Origin: Rhyzopertha dominica
Taxonomy: Eukaryota > Arthropoda > Insecta > Coleoptera > Bostrichidae
Direction of reading: 5' to 3'
Length of the DNA stretch: 64,000 bases
NCBI GenBank assembly: GCA_025024175.1
Contig: QCXZ01000041.1
Span: 6,443,786-6,507,785 of the forward strand
Every line of letters starts with the position of its first letter. Position 1 is the stretch's first letter. Positions 21,756-32,796 of the stretch are shown here, piece after piece. The notes beneath the pieces are model-generated. The model ran no database searches. It was not told the origin of the DNA and worked only from the letters and a program-made list of their open reading frames with translations. The translations under genes were made by a program, and so were the position numbers.

Positions 21756-23201
21756 CTAATAGTGACTACTATCTTACTTTACACATGTTTAACATAGATG
21801 AGAATGACATTTTTAAAGCTGCTAAAAACATTAAATGTATCAAGTGATCACATTTTCAATATAATTTTGAAATAACAACTTTTCTCGATGTACGGAAAAC
21901 GTCACGAATATTTCCAGTTTTTAAAAATGGTGATAAAGCGGATGTTTGCAATTATAGCCCTATTGCTCTTATGGCCAATTTTGCAAAGTTATTTGAGTTG
22001 GTCTTGTCTTAAGTTATTTATCCACATATTGAGCCCTATACAGCACCGGAACAGCACGGATTTGTTAAGGGAAAATCAACGACTTCTAATATTTGCGAGT
22101 TTACACATATTGTATCTAAATCTCTTGATGAACGTTTACAGGTTGACGTTGTCTATACTGATTTGAAAATGGCTTTTGATCGTGTTAATAATTGGTTTCT
22201 ATTAAATAAACTACAAAATTTTGGATTTTGCGNTGGGCTCGTCTCTGTTGTTAAGTCTCTTTTGATGGATAGGCGGCAATTTGTTGAGCTTGATGGTTTC
22301 AGATCTAACACTTTACATGCAACTAGTTGAGTGGTTCAGGGTACGATCCTGGGCCCACAATTATTCGTAATATTTATCAACAATGTAGTGAAATCGCTTA
22401 ACTGTAGTGTTTATATGTATACCGAATAGTGAAGGCTATAAGTTCTTATTCAGACTGCTTGCTTCTTCAGCAGGACATTAACAATTTAAATAGATGGTGT
22501 TTCACGAACAAACTTGAATTAAATATTTATAAGTGCAAAATAGTGACTTTCGGCAGAAAAATGTAAACATTAACTTTTTCTACAACATCTCAGGGAATTT
22601 ACTTTCGAGATGTGATGAAATTAGAGACGTAGGTGTTATCGTTGACTGTAAGTTGTCTTTTGTTCAGAACATTGAAAATGTTGCGGCCGCTGCACTTAAG
22701 ACTCTTGGGTTTATTATGCGAAATACTTCGGAATTCAATAACATTTTTGCTATAAAGTTATTGTTTTATGCCTTAGTTAGGTCTAAGCTCGAATACTGCA
22801 GTGTAATTTGGAGTCCTTACCAGCAGCAGTATATTGATCTGTTGGAAAATATTTTAAGAAAGTTTTCCAAGTATCTCTACTTTAAAATGTTTGATGTTTA
22901 CCCTACAAGACATTGCGATCAGAGCGCGCTATTAAATGTTGTGAAGGAAGTCTCTCTTGAGAGTAGACGAAAATTGGCATTAAATGGTTTTTTGCAGAAA
23001 CTTATTTGCGGTAAAGTAGTTAGTATTACTCTTCTGAATGAGATAAGCATAAATGTCCCCAGAGTTATTAGCAGATCGCCTGTTACCTTTTATTACAGTG
23101 AACCGTCTACTCAACATCATTTCAACTGCGGCATGATAATGGCATTTAAGTTATGTAATTGTGTGATGTCCAACATGACAACTTTTCAACTAGTTCAGTG
23201 A
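21756..23201 (+). pseudogene. Broken ORF2: reverse transcriptase and thumb region
   Basis: Pieces in order: FNIDENDIFKAAKNIKC (linker), FPVFKNGDKADVCNYSPIAL (RT start), HGFVKGKSTTSNICEFTHIV, VYTDLKMAFDRVN with the first catalytic Asp, then VQGTILGPQLFVIFINNV. The YADD box is eroded: the frame ends shortly after VYMYTE. The longest open stretch, 22533-23201, covers the region after the RT, including LLFYALVRSKLEYCSVIWSP, followed by YQQQYIDLLENI, a hallmark of this LINE group. At least three frame breaks and stops lie upstream of it, so the open stretch is a survivor, not a gene of its own. Confidence 0.8.
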
Positions 23202-23235
23202 AACGAAAGTTGCTGGAATTGTTTGCTTAGTTTAT
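21756..23235 (+). mobile_element. 5'-truncated non-LTR retrotransposon (Jockey/CR1-type)
   Basis: Contains the linker end, the RT domain and the post-RT region of a LINE on the plus strand, with frameshifts and stops in the RT. No endonuclease domain is present, so the copy is 5'-truncated. The 3' end is not clear; coding similarity stops near 23235. Confidence 0.8.
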
Positions 23236-24375
23236 GAGATTTATTGGTGTTTACTAATGAATTATTAAGCAATTTGCCTACATAAAGCAAACATTCCTTG
23301 CTTTATTGCTTCTTCTTGTAAGTTGCACTAATAACTATTTGCATACTCAATAAGTAGCACCCTGCAATTTAACTTTTCTTATCAGATACAATACATTCGT
23401 AACATAAATGAGGATGACATTAACGAACTTTTTTTGTTAATCGCTGATTGAATAATTATGCAGAAATTAATATAAAAATAGATTTATCGCTAAAAAGCCT
23501 GTTAAAATGCACATTATTAGTTATTATTGATTAATTTTATAGCCGCATTCTACCCCAACCGTACATACAACACCGTGCTGTTTAAATGAGATGAAATAGT
23601 TAATAATTAATTGCATTTACCTGCGAACAAATATGTGCACACAAATTGAAACGATTTTACAATAATTACTACTAGCTGCCTACACAAAGCTATAAATGCC
23701 AAAGCGACAAGCAATGCAGTATATACGAACAGGAATCCTAACAGCAGTGTCACAGGCTTTGAAATTCCCATTTAATCCAAACTAAACTGTGCAAATTTGC
23801 AGTGCGTACTGATTAGCTAGGCAATGTAGACATTCTTACTTGCTTCAGTTGTGTAAACAGCGCATATCCACAGTGTATGTCCATTAATAGTCAGCAAATT
23901 GAGATAATTGCTACGTAACATATATTTTAGTGAAAACGAGCCACCCTCATTAATTCCTGAAATAGGTCGTTTTTATTTCGCAAGGAGTTATTAGATAACC
24001 CTTTACCTCTGGCAGCTCTTAATTGTTAGGTAGATGTCGAGTAATGACTCGTTTCGAAAGCCTTCAAGTTTTGTTTAATGCATAAGAAAAAATACAACCA
24101 AATACCTTCGAAAAGTTCAACTTTTAGACAGGAAATGTTCAAAATGACTCTATTAGCTGCTTTGCTATTACTGCATGTTTATCGGATTGAAAACTGAAAC
24201 AATATAATCCGTTTTTTAACCTGCTGACTTTTTTCACGCCCTATAAATTGAATTTTCTTCCTCAATTGGTTGCATTGCATTTGCAGTTATAATTTTGTAG
24301 TTAAATGCTACGTATTGTTGAAAGTTATTAATTAAACTTTGAACTTAAGGAAACTAAAGCAATTAAAAACCGTCA
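23236..24375. other. Unassigned AT-rich interval
   Basis: No gene, repeat or element terminus recognised. Confidence 0.3.
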
Positions 24376-24379
24376 ACAT

Positions 24380-25035
24380 AAACCCGTCCGAATAATTGTT
24401 GATGAAAGAACTGCTGTTACTGTTCTGGGTCATGCTGCTGTCATGGAAAATTCGCAGTCTGTTCTAAAGATATCGCTAGTTTCTACAGTCAGCATATCAC
24501 CAGTTCTTAAGATAATCTTTTCAAAGTTCATTTGACGAATAAATTAAATAAGGACGATTTTAACGACTACTGGAATTCTGTGAAAACTTAATGCACCGCA
24601 TTAGAAACAATACTTGCTTCTCAGACAAGTCTTCATTTTTATTGAATGACCATCTTGATCCACATGACTGCAGATACTGGACTAATGTTAGTCCTCACTA
24701 TATGCAGGAAGTAAACACTCAGAGAAAATAATATGTGGACTGGGATATTAAGTCATTATACGGTATGCAGTTCCTTCCTCGAGGAAAATTCCAGCAGTCA
24801 GCTTTATCGCGATATAAGGTATATTAAAATCATTGAACAAGATGAAGATTTAAATAAAAATGAACCAGTTTATCAGCAGGTCCCAGTACCGTCTCATCAT
24901 GCAGCTCCTGTCAGGCAATTTCTTGATCACTGTCTTCAGGGGCATTGGATTAGACGGAGGATACACATTGGATGGCCAGGACAGCTTCCAAATCTTATAT
25001 CCCTAGATGATTCGTTTGAGGACACATAAATTTGA
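24380..25035 (+). pseudogene. Mariner-like (DDxD-type) transposase relic
   Basis: Pieces match a mariner-like transposase in order. An N-terminal helix-turn-helix stretch reads RTAVTVLGHAAVMENSQSV, followed in another phase by a VSTVSISPVLK-like segment. The central part contains LNDHLDPHDCRYWTNVSPHY. The C-terminal part, in the open stretch 24733-25029, reads YQQVPVPSHHAAPVRQFLDH, then GHWIRRRIHIGWPGQLPNLI, corresponding to the family segment in which a W-I-G-R-G turn and a W-P-x-R-S-P-D-L-x-P-L-D motif carry the last catalytic residue. Stops separate the parts and the QQD aspartate is lost (QQV). The same family is seen at 41560-41890 and 55672-57473. Confidence 0.65.
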
Positions 25036-25189
25036 AGGTTTTTGAAACGCAATCAGCATTCTAATGAGAATTACATCAAATAATTGAATCAAGGTTATTT
25101 ATTACCTCTATGTGTTCATAAAGTAATGCTACTGATCGCCATCTGGCGCTTTTGTAGCTGACACGCTCCTCGCTTCGTATTTGCAAGTT

Positions 25190-25320
25190 TCAAATCGGTA
25201 TTCTGCTACAATGCAGTCGCACCTTTGACTAGCATTAAAGAGGTCCCGGGTTTGATTCTTAGTCAAAGCTGACAATACTTTTTCAGAAATATATTTGTCT
25301 GTAAACCCAATTAAACACTT
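25190..25320 (+). repeat. tRNA-derived SINE, copy 1 (fragment)
   Basis: CTTTGACTAGCAT, GGTCCCGGGTTTGATTCT, CAAAGCTG and AATACTTTTTCA occur in the same order and spacing as in the better copy at 32305-32400. The B-box-like GGTTTGATTC is mutated and the first half of the tRNA-like head is degraded. The tail after AATACTTTTTCA also aligns with the other copy (TGTAAACCCAATTAAACAC), so both share more than a tRNA. Confidence 0.6.
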
Positions 25321-25329
25321 TTTATAATG

Positions 25330-26890
25330 AGTATCAAAGAATAGTCTTTGGGTGCCAGAGTTGAGCCCATAGATGTTCAGAAACGTCAGGCATGTGCATT
25401 CGTCTCCCAATGGAATTATAGAGGTAACTCGTTCACATACAAACGCCAGATATGCGAGGGGTGATTTGTATATCATCTACTTGGACATAGCGAACACAAG
25501 TAGTAGTTGCTGTCAAGTTGCTGTAACATTTTAACAGTTGCTGACCAAATACTTGTTGTTTCTGTTTCGCCTTAGCTGACAAAATATGAGTGAAATTCGT
25601 CTTAGCATACAAGCATAATTAAATTTTTGACAAAGGAATGAAATCGACCCAATGACATTATCCAAAGTCCGGCTAAAACGTATAGGGAGATACGCCATCC
25701 AAATTGTGGTCCATGCAGTTTTGATGGGGTGAGGAATCAATTGAATATGGCCCAATATGCGGAACAAAAATATCAAGAAAGTTGAGGTTCTAGTCTTAAC
25801 AGCTAGAAGAATTAAATTTTTAATGATCCCTGCTGAAGCACGAATATCGGAAGCTGCAGCGTTAAAAATTTTACATAAAGATTTATGTATGAAAAAGCCC
25901 TCAGTTAAATTTGCTAAGAAAACTTGAGGTGTTTAGCTGAAGACGAAGAGCTTTTCCTTCATGACTAGGTAGAAAATATACAAATCTCCTTTCGTAACAA
26001 TGTGGTATAGGAAATTATAAAGAAGGGGGGTATAGTACAATATAAAGCTGTAGATACGTATATACGAAGTCTATATCACGACGAGTTTCTTTAGACGTAT
26101 AAAAAGAAGTTCGTATAATAGAAACTTGTATATCTTTTTTGCAAATCAAGATTAAAAATAAAATATTATACATACTTCATATATTGGTCAATATAAGTAT
26201 TTTAATATTAAAATTTCCGAGCAACACGCGTCCTTTTTCAATATCTTTGTACTTTATACAATAGACTTCTACAACACTAACGACAAGGGTCTAAACTAAA
26301 TTTTTGTCTACTTATAATTTTGAAAATAGCGCAGGCTGCAGCTGATGCTCAAATATTAGACATCATTTTTATACCACGTGATTCAAATATGCTGTAATCT
26401 ACAAGACCTGCATTAACTCCAAATGCGAGTAACAACTACGGCTACGCTTTAAACTTTTCCTGTGCTCGGTTGCTGGAAGTTGGAAACATGCATCCGACAT
26501 CTACAAGTAGCTATCTGACGTGGTTATCTCTCGAATACAATAGGTCGTCTCGGAGTTCGTAACTGTACGCATAAAGGCAATTCTGTACGAATTAGGATAT
26601 TGATCCTCCTTCAAAACTTTCGCGTGCTTCCTCCTATTAAGTGACAAGAACCAGGAAGCGATCGAGAGGCACCACTAACCCATAAACACAAAAAGATATG
26701 TGGCGCGTCACATTTGGTTTTCAAATAAAATGTGCGCACGACAAGACTGCTGCTGCTCTAAAAATAAAGGTTATGCTTTGGTTTAACAGAATTTATGACC
26801 AGTTTTATATTGGTATTATCACCAAGGATTTCTGTTTGTCCGTTTCCGTCTATTGGTAGCATTTTGTTGGTACTATTTAAATTAAATACC
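25330..26890. other. Unassigned AT-rich interval
   Basis: No gene or element recognised. Some imperfect inverted words occur around 26080-26160. Confidence 0.3.
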
Positions 26891-26892
26891 GT

Positions 26893-27578
26893 CAACCAGC
26901 AACCCACCACGGCTTCGCACGGGTAGTAAAGCATATCATGCCTACAACAAATACCCTCCAGTCGTCACCTCCATTCGCTCCAAAAGTCTGTTTATTATAG
27001 GAGTACGCGCGCGTCAGCGCTCGGTTTATATAGAAACAGTGATGAATTTATTGAATTTATTTTAGCGCGCATTAGTTTTTTCAATAACTCCTAAGATGTT
27101 CATTTAAATTATATGGTGTATAAGATTATAATTACGTGCATGAAATGGTTAAAGTATTTAAGTGGATAAGGATTAATACTAAATCCGTCTAAATAGCTTT
27201 CCAATTACCGCATTGTACGTGACCATCTTCAGGGTACAGTGAGCAGCTATCCTTGAAACGTTAATATATACCATCCCGGACTTTTTTGTAGTCCTATAAA
27301 AGAGGAATATCTTGCCATACATTGTTTTGTTATATCTTAAAGGGATTAGGCAAAGTTTTCGATGAAAGCTGCCTGGCGGCTTGACCTTTTCCGACGCACA
27401 ATTATCCTTATATTTCAACCAATTTACATAAAATTATAAATTATATACCTAAACCTTCCTCACGAATCACTCTATCCATTGGTGAAAACCGCATGAAAAT
27501 CCGTTCAGTAGTTTTTGAGTTTATCGCGACCAGACAGACAGACAGACGCGACGGAGGCCTTTGTTTTATAATATTTTA
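26893..27578 (+). repeat. Dispersed insect repeat with GGCTTCGCACGGGT head and ACAGACAGACGCGACGG tail
   Basis: The head CCACGGCTTCGCACGGGTAG near 26907 and the tail block AACCGCATGAAAATCCGTTC, AGTAGTTTTTGAGT, (ACAG)n, ACGCGACGGAGG and TTTGTTTTATAATATT are signatures of short, very abundant non-LTR-type repeats (SINE-like or RTE-derived) found in many insects. It has no coding capacity here. Family recognition is from memory of these signatures; exact ends are approximate. Confidence 0.7.
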
Positions 27579-28080
27579 ATGCATTCCTTTGCTACTTCTT
27601 TAACGATAAGCAAAGATAAAGGTCCTGAGATGTGTTGGATAAGTTTGAGCGAAAACATTTTTTTTTATTTATTTATGTATAACGGCACCTTTAACGCAAC
27701 CTCATATAATGCTGCGAGTGATAATAGTGACTGGGTGAGCAAATAAATGGATATAAAAAATGTAGGGAACATTTATCGATGATGGACTAACTACTATGAT
27801 TAATAAATTTATTAATGGTTTACGGCAGGTATTAAAAAATACCCCAGAATTTCATTGCTTTAACACGTTTCAATTACTTAATTAAAATTAACATAGATAC
27901 TCGCACAATCCAGTAGAATATACAGATCGCCAGACAATAAATTTTAATTTAAGCATGGTCGAAACCATCGTAAAATAATTCAATTAATATGGGAAACAAA
28001 GCAAAATTGCAAACAGTTTGTCTTATTCTTCGAGAGTATTCAATTTATTAATGCAAAACATTAAATATATTAATTAAATC
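27579..28080. other. Unassigned AT-rich interval
   Basis: Nothing recognised. Confidence 0.3.
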
Positions 28081-28081
28081 A

Positions 28082-28288
28082 TAGTGCATAGAGCAGATTT
28101 GTTACTTTACTTAACATATAGTTCCATGCCGTGCTGTCTGCACTAAACCTAAACTGCACTGATGAGCTGTAACGACAGCGAAATAGATATATCTGCAGTT
28201 AATTGCGGTGCAGACAGTATAGCATATGCATGCATTTTAAATTATTTAGTATAGTAAATCTACATACGTATACCTATAATATGCACTA
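28082..28288. repeat. Weak inverted-repeat context of hammerhead ribozyme B
   Basis: TAGTGCATA at 28082-28090 is mirrored by TATGCACTA at 28280-28288, and AGATTT/AAATCT blocks lie further in. The span (about 207 bp) is close to that of the arms around ribozyme A (230 bp), but the arm sequences differ. The right arm abuts the start of the next dispersed repeat. Suggestive only. Confidence 0.3.
28134..28217 (+). ncRNA. Hammerhead ribozyme, type I (copy B)
   Basis: The core is complete. CTGATGA lies at 28159-28165. Stem II is GCTGT/ACAGC (28166-28170 with 28175-28179) with an AACG loop. GAA is at 28180-28182. Stem III is ATA/TAT (28183-28185 with 28190-28192) with a GATA loop, followed by C28193, giving a canonical AUC cleavage triplet. 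Stem I has an inner helix AACTGCA/TGCAGTT (28152-28158 with 28194-28200) and a 10-bp perfect outer helix CTGTCTGCAC/GTGCAGACAG (28134-28143 with 28208-28217), with internal loops of 8 and 7 nt. Predicted cut between 28193 and 28194. Compared with copy A, the fourth stem II pair changes from A-T to G-C on both strands, a compensatory change that supports structure over chance. Confidence 0.9.
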
Positions 28289-28760
28289 GTTACCCGCTGC
28301 TTTGCTAGTGTAGAAATATATGCCAAATGTCAAATATCGAAATAAATACATTTTGAAACACATGCTATATATCAAATAGCAATATCATCTCACGTTTATT
28401 TTAACTTTTAGCTTCGAAAACAATGAAAGCCTTCATCCCCATTTCACCCATTTAGGGGTGTAATTTTAAAGAACGATGGAACACGAACACACATCCAAAG
28501 CCTAAATAATAATGTTTCATATTTTTAACTTCAAGAACGACAGAACTGTCATGCAAACTATTATTTTTTACAAGTTTTTTGCATCCTTTAGGATGAATTT
28601 TTTTCAAAAAAGCTAAAAATATAGTTTCATGCTTCTAGCTTAAAAAATGGCATACTTTCATACAAACTTTTAACCTCCAATTCACATCTTTAAGGATAAA
28701 TCTCCAAAAAGGACCCTACTGAACAAATTTCATGCATCTAGCATCTAAAGTTTTCAGAAA
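28277..28760 (+). repeat. Dispersed insect repeat with ACCCGCTGCTTTGC head
   Basis: The head CTAGTTACCCGCTGCTTTGC and the later repeating units (CCCATTTCACCCATTTAGGG, GTTTCATGCTTCTAGCTTAA, ATACAAACTTTTAACCTCC, TTTCATGCATCTAGCATC) are typical of a common insect dispersed repeat built from diverged internal units. Non-coding. Recognition is from memory; the right end is approximate. Confidence 0.55.
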
Positions 28761-30454
28761 CTTTAAACGAGACTCACTAGTAGAAAAATGGGACGGAATA
28801 ATGGAAAAGAACAAGAGCTCTATTTGCAGAAATTACTTTACAGGCAGTAGGAATACTTATGTTTTTCTTGACAATGCTGTGTCGAACTTTCGCTTCAAAA
28901 TATCAAAGTCACAAGTCATAGTTACCTGAAAATCAGGATAGCAAGACCGCGCAACACCGAAAAATCGTAAATTTACATGGGAAGTTTTTGTCAAAAAACT
29001 CGAACCGAACATATGGATTTACAGACTGACGAAAGAATTTACCGTTTGAGAAAATTATGCAATGGATAAGATTATGTTAAATTCCTGCAAAATGAGTCTT
29101 GATTCATTAAATTTGATTGTGGCGTTAAAAAAATAAAATATCTAGAAATTGTAAGGCGGTTTTCTTTTGCGGTATTGTCGTCGGAACAACTAGAGAAAAA
29201 ATGTTGAAACAAAGATTCCTAAAAGTCTATTTTTCCACATAAATTTTACAAATATGCCTCCTAGGGGAAAATATGTTCTTATCAGATAAGTCATTGCTGG
29301 GCTGTCTCCTGAAACAAGACACTGTCACTCAGAATCATTGGGAATTTAGCATTTTCATATTTATGAGGGATATTTGAACTTTATACAATGTTCCGAAAAG
29401 GCAGTTGGCAATTTTTCAATTAATGGAGCAATTTTAAGAAGAACTGTTGGGTTGTAAAGGGAAGAGACGTGTCTGCTTATTATATTCAATAAAATGGTCA
29501 TTGGCTATAGTTAAACAGTTATACGTATGTTAGCTTCTATAATCCATAATTATTAGTTACTAATTTAAATCCATACGAAGAATGTTTCTAACATTTGACT
29601 ACACTCCTATAAAACACATATATTTTTTGGTGCAACTGTTTGTTGATCCAATGTTATTCTGCTGTTTATGCATGATTTGCCACAAATAAACAGTCAATTG
29701 AAACAAATGTATGACATTTTAATGGTAATATTGTCAGAAAACTGTTTTGACAGCAATACTAGTTTGACTACAATAAGTTTAATTGTTAGAAAGAGCGCGT
29801 GCTATGGTATTTATTTAAGTTACCATAGACGGTAACAGAGATTTCCAAATTTGCAGCAAAATCATTCTATTTTTCCTGATAATACTAAATTAAAGTTTTC
29901 AACGTTGGCGAAAATCCCATTACGATAGGAATCAAAAGAGCGTCAGTCCAAAATGTCATAGAAAATGGGACACCCTGTACAATAATAGCGCTTTTGGAAA
30001 ATGAAATACAATTTTCCAGGACTCATGGACACGAATTTTTACAATAATCAACGTATCTATGATACAGTTGATTTAGATATAGACGATATTGCAACTAAAT
30101 GTCTTCGTAGGACAAACTCTATTATTCAATGAGTTTATGAGCAAAGGAAAATAATTTATTAAGTCTATATTAGTTACTTTAGAAGGACTCAAAGTACGTA
30201 TATAGCACATGTAAGGTATCTACCAAAAAAATTGTGAAAAGAAAAATTGTGTCGAGTAATCGAAATCNTTCCTTATTATACCTATATANTTAATTAAAAC
30301 TTGCCTATGAAATATTTATGACTAAAACAAGAAACGTATTANTTACCNAATTGTAAAAATTAAATTATNTTTTAAATTCTGTAGATGTTANTACAAAATC
30401 TGAATTACTTAAGCCAGTTCTGATTTCTAAAGGACTTTTCCACTTTCAAAAAGA
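28761..30454. other. Unassigned AT-rich interval with poor-quality bases
   Basis: No gene recognised. The motif GGGACACCCTGTAC at about 29968-29981 is the complement of a TACAGGGTGTCCC mariner-type terminus, without a visible partner. Six ambiguous bases at 30268-30391 mark low sequence quality. A 35-codon ATG frame at 30025-30132 was considered and not accepted. Confidence 0.3.
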
Positions 30455-30960
30455 ATTGTTTGCCCTTTTGGTGTTCGTGTCCTTGTTCACGTGGACTTTA
30501 ATTCCAGGCCACATTTCCGCGAAACTGCCACAAAACTGCCATTTACCTCGAATCCCAAGATCCAGATTCGCTCCCCGAAGCCATAGCCGCCTCTGCTCTC
30601 AGCGGGACTCAACTTCATCCATCAACAGGCCGGTCATTTTAAAAACCTCGCAAATACATCTTTTTCCGACCAAGAAAGAATGACTACAACAACAACTCAA
30701 CTAGCAACCACCTCTCATCTCAAATAATATCGCGTGCCAGGTTTCGAAAATTGATATCGATTCCTCGGAGCCGTTGCGATCTCCTGGCGCGCGGACCTCG
30801 TGCAGGTGAGCGCGACGTTCCCTGCGCTTAGGAGCGTCGGCGCGCAACTGACGACGCTCAAGGCGACGCTGCACCAGCGGTCTGGGTAGCCGACGGCGGT
30901 GCACTGCGCTTGCCGCACCGTGTTGTTTATGTTTATACATCATATAGCGCGGATACTCGT
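30455..30960. other. GC-rich block, possible host exon or promoter region
   Basis: This is the most GC-rich stretch of its neighbourhood, with CG dinucleotides frequent at 30760-30920. Seen: an acceptor-like TTAATTCCAG at about 30499-30508, then frames such as LESQDPDSLPEAIAASALSG; farther on a donor-like CGTGCAG|GTGAGC at about 30801-30813. Minus-strand frames rich in Arg and Ala (30701-30943) are probably composition. I cannot name a product. It could be a first exon with promoter or a conserved non-coding block. Confidence 0.3.
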
Positions 30961-31410
30961 TTGTTTCATTAAAGTTGCATAATTGGAAAAAAGTTGATTA
31001 AAGTGATGGTTCAAGTCATACAGAAACCAAATTACGGTGTCGTTGTGAGAGAAATTATAGAGTTATTGGATTATCGACCGCAGACTGAAAAAAGTGTTGT
31101 TNATGGATTCCATGAATAANAATATTGTCAGATACCTTTCAAATTTGAATTTGCCGCCTTATGCGCATATATGTACCTGTATTACCGGCATCATGCAACG
31201 TTTATACAGGAGTGGCCTTGGGGAGAAGCGTCAAGCTCACATGTACTGTTTGACTTTGTGCAAAATGGGGCCTTTTGCCGCGAAATCTAACTTTACAATA
31301 GAGGTACCAATAGTGTCCAACCGAAACAAAGTTTATGATTATCATGAATCCAATAATCCGACTGAATAGTAACAGCAACCTTAGAGACTCAGTGGAAGGA
31401 GTCTAGAGGA
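30961..31410. other. Unassigned interval
   Basis: A 91-codon open stretch at 31094-31369, containing two ambiguous bases, has no recognised motif. Confidence 0.25.
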
Positions 31411-31411
31411 C

Positions 31412-31485
31412 GCTGATATGTTTAGGTGATTTCAATAGTAGAATAGGAAGAGACGATGATATATTGAGAACACATTGGGATTACA
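31412..31485 (+). pseudogene. Scrap of a LINE APE-type endonuclease
   Basis: CLGDFNSRIGRDDDILRTHW corresponds to the GDFNARxG motif of APE-type endonucleases in non-LTR retrotransposons, with the catalytic Asp and Asn present. Only about 25 codons are readable before stops. No other domain lies nearby. Confidence 0.55.
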
Positions 31486-32230
31486 TTTTATAGACGCAAA
31501 AATATGCTCAAACTGTGTCCAGAACAATACACTGATATAAAAAATGTCAAGGCGTGCTTAGAGCATACCTACATGTTGCAAGAAATAATCATAGTAGGAA
31601 ATATCAGAAACAGGTCCAACGACCAAAACGTTTGAATGCAAATTAGGAGATCGTGTAAATTTGAGGAACGTTCTGCAATAAAGGTATGTAAATGTCTTAC
31701 GCCAGATAAAAAAATTGGCAACAAACTGGAGACAAGTAAGGAAACAAAAATATTTTAAAACATGGAAGAAACAGCTTAGGGAAAATTTACGAAGGTCATG
31801 TCAAAATTCCTGCACACACAACGCTTACTCCATCGAATTACCGTTGAACTATCCACACACGACGCCTGTCAAGCTTGTTGTAATAGACCTTTGAAGTTTT
31901 TTTAGAGCAATGTTCCAATTTTGATTTACGCACGTTATCAGCTATAGTGAGGCCTATTGGAGAATCTTTTATACATCAACTAAACTGAGCTACCCACATT
32001 CTAATATAGTTAGGTGATATCTCAATGGTAGCTGGATATGTGCAGGATATATGACATGACATTCGTGCATAATTGTTGCAAATACAGATAACACTCTCAT
32101 GACTCATGACTTTTCATCTTGCTCGTCTCATACACGAAAAGTTACGAAAGTTATGTCAATAATAGCATCTCATTTAACTGTTTAATTAAAATAATACTTG
32201 AAAGACTGTTATTGGGACAGCAGACCAACA
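31486..32230. other. Unassigned interval
   Basis: Low-complexity AT-rich sequence. It may include more eroded LINE sequence after the endonuclease scrap, but I cannot support it. Confidence 0.25.
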
Positions 32231-32235
32231 TATGC

Positions 32236-32410
32236 TATGAAAAAGTATTGCTAGTTTTGACTGGAAATCGAACGCACGGCCTTTTGACGTCTAATCCGAA
32301 TAGGGCTTTGGCAGTGCATTGGTTAGCAAGTTTGACTAGCACTCATACGGTCCCGAGTTCGATTCCCGGCCAAAGCTGGAAATACTTTTTCATAACATGT
32401 GTTAGCCCAA
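32236..32410. repeat. tRNA-derived SINE in palindromic arrangement (copy 2)
   Basis: The right half is a SINE head at 32305-32376 plus tail (AATACTTTTTCATAACATGT). The left half, 32232-32275, is an inverted copy of the SINE 3' part: complement of GTTCGATT, CCAGTCAAAACTAGC, AATACTTTTTCA. The two halves face each other across about 90 bp, giving inverted arms of roughly 43 bp. Confidence 0.65.
32305..32376 (+). tRNA. tRNA-like SINE head (Ala-AGC-like anticodon), not a functional tRNA gene
   Basis: A 72-nt cloverleaf can be drawn. The acceptor stem GCTTTGG/CCAAAGC is perfect (7 bp). The D arm is TGC/GCA with loop ATTGGTTA. The anticodon arm TTTGA/TCATA pairs 4 of 5 around loop CTAGCAC, anticodon AGC. 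The T arm CCGAG/CCCGG pairs 4 of 5 around TTCGATT, with a good B box (GAGTTCGATTC). Because the flanks downstream are shared with the copy at 25190, and an inverted partial copy lies beside it, I read it as the head of a tRNA-derived SINE. A real tRNA-Ala would have a different acceptor stem. Confidence 0.5.
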
Positions 32411-32794
32411 ACACAATTTCTTATCTTTATTTAAAATGCATTCAGGCGATAATTACCTGTGATTAAAAATTGTAGAGAAGAGAAGGATCTAGCTGCTGGT
32501 TTTCACTCTTCAGGTTATTACAATATATTTGTTAAAAATTTTGAAGAAGCCGCAGGTTGTTACCTCCTGTTGCTAAACCGCTCGCGATAATGAATGGAAC
32601 TAATCGACTATTTTTTCAATGGAAGTGCCGAATTTTCGTTCCCAAAAATTCCTGTTATTACGTTCCTGTACATAAACTAATAACACAGTTTTCTTAAGAG
32701 AGATGTAACTACCACTATACTAGTTTATTTATAGGAAAAAGTTGTTGAAATAATTATAATAACCCACCAATTCTTTCTTTAAGAGGCCACAACT
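32411..32794. other. Unassigned AT-rich interval
   Basis: Nothing recognised. Confidence 0.3.
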
Positions 32795-32796
32795 GG

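Noticed and set aside
22533..23201. 222-codon frame as a stand-alone gene
   Set aside because: It is the C-terminal part of a broken LINE ORF2; the RT domain continues upstream in other frames.
30025..30132. 35-codon ATG frame (MDTNFYNNQRIYDTVDLDID...)
   Set aside because: Protein-like but short; such frames are common by chance and nothing else supports a gene.
30701..30943. Arg/Ala-rich minus-strand frames
   Set aside because: Overlapping frames in two phases over a GC-rich stretch reflect composition.
32305..32376. Functional tRNA-Ala gene
   Set aside because: Shared 3' flank with another copy and an inverted partial copy beside it indicate a SINE; acceptor and T stems differ from a normal tRNA-Ala.
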